From contig DATKMG010000475.1 in the NCBI GenBank assembly GCA_035541995.1, positions 1 to 5,124 of the forward strand: a DNA stretch of 5,124 nucleotides, read 5' to 3'. Within the stretch, counting starts at the first letter, position 1. Every line of letters begins with the position of its first letter. The position numbers were made by a program, and so were the translations under genes. Below the pieces are notes generated by a model. That model worked only from the letters and a program-made list of their open reading frames with translations. It searched no databases and was not told where the DNA came from. Positions 4,465 through 5,124 of this stretch are shown here, piece by piece. Source of the DNA: DATKMG01 sp035541995. Its GTDB lineage: Bacteria > Acidobacteriota > Terriglobia > Versatilivoradales > Versatilivoraceae.

Positions 4465-5124
4465 CTATTCGATGTCAATCCCGTTGTGAAGCCGCCGCGG
4501 ATAGGGCTCTATGTGAATGAGGACTTCGACCACCTTCGGTATCTCCTCGCGGATTTTGTCCTTTACTTGATGGGCAATGTCGTGGGCCTGTTCAACGGTC
4601 ATTCCTTTATCCACCTCGATGTGCATATCAACCAGGTAGGAAAGGCCGGCCTTCCGCGCCAGCACCTTTTCCACTCCCAGGACCCCCTCGCAGTGACGTG
4701 CCAGCCCGAGAATCTCCTTTTGAAGTTCTTCGGAGGGCTGAGCATCCATCAGTTCATTAACGGCAGGTTTGAGCAAACGGACACCGTTGAATGAAATGAC
4801 GCAGCTAGCGAACAAGGCGGCGTAGTTGTCGGCCAACTCGTATCCCTTGCCGCCCCACAAAGAAATGGAGATCCCAATAGCGGCTGCTGCCGAGGTAATA
4901 GCATCACTGCGGTGGTGCCAGGCATCCGTGCGAACGGCAGTGCTGGTCAGTTTCTCCCCCACTCTGAATACAAGCCGGAAGAGGCTCTCCTTCACGACAA
5001 CCACCCCAAGGAGAATCCATATGGTAAATGATCTGGGTGTGTGAGGGGGTTGGAATATCCCTCGTGCCGATTCGATCGCAATCCCTGCTGAAGCAGCCAG
5101 CAGCATAAGCGACACAAAGGAGGC
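4465..5124 (-). CDS. Cation diffusion facilitator (CDF) family transporter, C-terminal part (5' end outside window)
   Basis: The last 219 residues of a proton-coupled exporter of divalent metal (Zn, Fe, Mn or Co) in the inner membrane. The frame stays open to the window edge, so GTG 5115 is internal. The visible part starts within transmembrane helix 3 (MLLAASAGIAIE). Helix 4 follows (FTIWILLGVVVVKE), then helix 5 with TDAWHHRSDA, whose H-x-x-x-D (codons 4915-4917 and 4903-4905) is half of the transport metal site. Helix 6 ends in LMDAQPS. The cytoplasmic ferredoxin-like domain retains histidines in VDMHIEVD, AHDIAHQV and VLIHIEP, matching the regulatory zinc sites of the YiiP/FieF type. The other half of the transport site, on helix 2, is outside the window, so metal choice cannot be judged. 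It converges on the phosphatase gene across a 490-base gap. Confidence 0.93.
   Translation of the reverse strand, partial: ASFVSLMLLAASAGIAIESARGIFQPPHTPRSFTIWILLGVVVVKESLFRLVFRVGEKLTSTAVRTDAWHHRSDAITSAAAAIGISISLWGGKGYELADNYAALFASCVISFNGVRLLKPAVNELMDAQPSEELQKEILGLARHCEGVLGVEKVLARKAGLSYLVDMHIEVDKGMTVEQAHDIAHQVKDKIREEIPKVVEVLIHIEPYPRRLHNGIDIE

Noticed and set aside
4417..4794. 125-codon plus-strand open frame
   Set aside because: Most of it is antisense to the conserved C-terminal domain of the CDF transporter, and its product shows no recognisable motif.

Overview
This is an ordinary chromosomal stretch of a bacterium with roughly balanced, slightly GC-rich DNA. It carries five protein genes in mixed orientation, and no rRNA, tRNA, insertion sequence or CRISPR array was seen. 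The visible end of mqnD implies menaquinone synthesis by the futalosine route. Two simple-sequence patches (hexamers reading Asp-Phe on one strand, and TCG-rich trinucleotides) lie in one long intergenic gap. They remind me of interspersed low-complexity DNA in Verrucomicrobiota genomes, so that phylum is my tentative guess. Chlamydiota, Planctomycetota and Nitrospirota are not excluded.

Layout: (1) the 3' end of mqnD (2-247, +), followed by a palindrome; (2) a 236-base gap holding a coding-like antisense ORF, then malQ (484-2025, +), a complete GH77 4-alpha-glucanotransferase with all three catalytic residues; (3) a 64-base convergent gap; (4) a secreted protein with two DUF5666-like domains (2090-2887, -); (5) a 367-base divergent control region with an imperfect hairpin; (6) an MtnX-like HAD-IB phosphatase (about 3255-3974, +); (7) a 490-base convergent gap without a convincing gene but rich in inverted repeats; (8) the C-terminal part of a cation diffusion facilitator transporter (4465-5124, -), whose N-terminus lies beyond the window.

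The genes do not form a pathway. They cover quinone synthesis, glycogen or maltodextrin turnover, a cell-envelope protein of unknown role, a small-molecule phosphatase and divalent-metal export. Every neighbouring pair that differs in strand is convergent or divergent, and the only same-strand pair (mqnD, malQ) is 236 bases apart, so no operon is evident. The most unusual part is the gap at 3975-4464. It contains a nested set of stems, a separate perfect 9-base-pair hairpin and an 11-base-pair near-perfect hairpin made of TCG-type repeats. It may be an interspersed repeat or a structured 3' RNA. I found no clear new biological system.
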